Of a stretch of 50,568 nt of DNA, positions 50,520 to 50,568 are shown piece by piece. The notes under the pieces were generated by a model. That model searched no databases. It was given only the letters and a program-made list of their open reading frames with translations, and was not told where the DNA came from. The translations under genes were made by a program, and so were the position numbers. Location of the stretch: NCBI GenBank assembly GCA_949292215.1, contig CASEYW010000137.1:1-50568 (forward strand). The letters run 5' to 3'. Every line of letters begins with the position of its first letter. The stretch's first letter is position 1. This DNA is from an uncultured bacterium. GTDB lineage: Bacteria > Verrucomicrobiota > Lentisphaeria > Victivallales > UBA1829.

Positions 50520-50568
50520 CCTGCATTCATAACTGCGTCATTTTCTGATAACCGTATCAAAAAATAAG

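Noticed and set aside
1..50568. CRISPR arrays, insertion sequences, prophage
   Set aside because: No regularly spaced repeats, transposase, integrase or terminal inverted repeats were seen. Both tRNA genes are intact, without an adjacent integrase or duplicated 3' end.

Overview
The window reads as chromosome of an anaerobic, diderm member of the PVC superphylum, most likely Lentisphaerota (Victivallis-like). The grounds are a 52-residue PVC-type small basic protein (32723-32881), two type IV pseudopilin-like proteins of the H-X9-DG (DUF1559) kind that are abundant in Lentisphaerota and Planctomycetota, orphan secretin-like proteins, and an oxygen-independent cobalamin pathway. This placement is inference from gene content; no rRNA is present.

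Region 1 (323-19120, minus strand) starts with a tRNA-Ser gene and is then filled by one 18-gene corrinoid operon read from right to left. A TTGACT/TATAGT promoter (19093-19120) leads into a compact cobalamin riboswitch (aptamer about 18995-19079). It is followed by a pseudopilin, btuF, btuC, btuD, cbiK, cbiL, a cobD-cbiP fusion, cbiC, cbiD, cbiET, a cbiF-cbiG fusion, cbiH, cbiA, cbiB, cobC, cobU, cobT and cobS. Nearly all junctions are overlaps (often ATGA) or gaps of a few bases. The operon covers corrinoid uptake, cobalt insertion, ring contraction, amidation, aminopropanol arm and nucleotide loop assembly. No gene for cobalt-precorrin-6A reductase (CbiJ) or corrinoid adenosyltransferase is visible.

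Region 2 (19208-25806) has a minus-strand operon (tandem class II aldolase, CBS/DRTGG family II pyrophosphatase, AI-2E family permease). Divergent from it is a GntR/LacI-type regulator with a strong promoter and three in-phase operator-like repeats, translationally coupled to a second pseudopilin.

Region 3 (26146-32108) holds glucose-6-phosphate isomerase, an EpmB/KamA-like radical SAM protein overlapping an ABC exporter, then on the minus strand a QueD-family protein with an added zinc ribbon, a Fur-family regulator and tRNA-Leu.

Region 4 (32223-39461) is mostly plus-strand: a small lipoprotein, the PVC small basic protein, aconitase, small secreted proteins, a surface-repeat protein, a P-loop kinase, an Ogt-like protein and a secreted protein/lipoprotein pair. 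A thiS-thiF pair lies on the minus strand among them.

Region 5 (39543-42962, minus) is a pair of divergent paralogous secretin-like proteins. Upstream are a good sigma-54 promoter match and a 10-bp inverted repeat at enhancer distance.

Region 6 (43385-50519, minus) is the conserved nusA-infB-rbfA-nrnA-truB translation/RNA operon, ending in a 532-residue protein of unknown function with a Cys/His-rich linker.

Most unusual points: a pseudopilin as first gene of a riboswitch-controlled B12 operon; a Shine-Dalgarno region complementary to the B12 box; the cobD-cbiP fusion; the secretin pair with its sigma-54-like control region; and the unknown gene at the end of the nusA operon.
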